A stretch of DNA of 63,719 bases from contig NZ_OEQK01000010.1 in the NCBI RefSeq assembly GCF_900240405.1, positions 1 through 63,719 on the forward strand. Direction: 5' to 3'. Positions 63,680 to 63,719 of the stretch are shown in pieces. Within the stretch, counting starts at the first letter, position 1; each line of letters begins with the position of its first letter. The notes below the pieces were generated by a model that was not told the origin of the DNA, made no database searches, and saw only the letters and a program-made list of their open reading frames with translations. A program made the position numbers and the translations under genes. Source of the stretch: Salirhabdus sp. Marseille-P4669 (GTDB lineage Bacteria > Bacillota > Bacilli > Bacillales > Alkalibacillaceae).

Positions 63680-63719
63680 TCTATTGGAGAGTTTGATCCT
63701 GGCTCAGGACGAACGCTGG
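63680..63719 (+). rRNA. rrs: 16S ribosomal RNA, 5' end (partial)
   Basis: TTGGAGAGTTTGATCCTGGC and the following CTCAGGACGAACGCTGG are the universal 5' end of bacillar 16S rRNA. The gene runs out of the window after about 40 bases. Confidence 0.97.

Overview
This window is one complete inter-rRNA-operon segment of a low-GC Gram-positive endospore former of the family Bacillaceae. It opens with the 3' end of one rRNA operon (5S rRNA, + strand) and closes with the promoters and first 40 bases of the next (16S rRNA, + strand). The gene order (ctsR-mcsA-mcsB-clpC-radA ... gltX-cysE-cysS ... rpoBC ... S10/spc/alpha operons ... ecfAA'T-truA ... cwlD-salA-gerD-kbaA-pdaB) is the classical Bacillus core block. 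SigH, CwlD, GerD, KbaA and PdaB point to sporulation. The sequence alone does not fix the genus. Seven genes are called with TTG starts (rplJ, rpoB, rpoC, rplO, adk, the KOW gene, pdaB).

Layout: 0-1.1 kb, 5S rRNA and an MgtC-family membrane protein; 1.2-5.9 kb, CtsR-controlled heat-shock operon; 6.1-8.9 kb, radA and the PIN/TRAM gene yacL, with no disA between them; 8.9-16 kb, a fused ispD-ispF gene, gltX, a cysteine T-box, cysE-cysS-mrnC-rlmB-rae1 and sigH; 16.5-20.5 kb, rpmG-secE-nusG-rplKAJL; 20.5-29.3 kb, rsmC-like methyltransferase, rpoB, rpoC and an L7Ae-family gene; 29.4-33.8 kb, rpsL-rpsG-fusA-tuf; 34-48.4 kb, ribosomal superoperon from rpsJ to rplQ with secY, adk, infA and rpoA, but without map; 48.9-52.1 kb, ECF transporter core and truA; 52.1-56.5 kb, purB, purH and folD, not expected at this point; 56.6-57.6 kb, rplM-rpsI; 58-58.7 kb, two small unrecognised membrane proteins; 58.8-63.0 kb, cwlD, salA, gerD, kbaA and pdaB; then a small unknown ORF and the next rRNA operon.

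Most of the window is conserved housekeeping DNA. I did not find a clear new multi-gene system such as a defence island, CRISPR array, insertion sequence or prophage. Departures from the B. subtilis plan are the in-frame IspD-IspF fusion that keeps an internal Shine-Dalgarno and ATG, absence of disA and map from their usual slots, insertion of purB/purH/folD between truA and rplM behind a PurR-like operator and structured leaders, a nested multi-helix RNA leader before nusG, a PdaB with Asn in place of the expected catalytic Asp, and a GerD with a long Gly/Ser tail. Several leaders match known regulatory RNAs (Cys T-box, L10 leader, L13 leader), and sporulation sigma-factor promoters can be read upstream of cwlD, gerD and pdaB.
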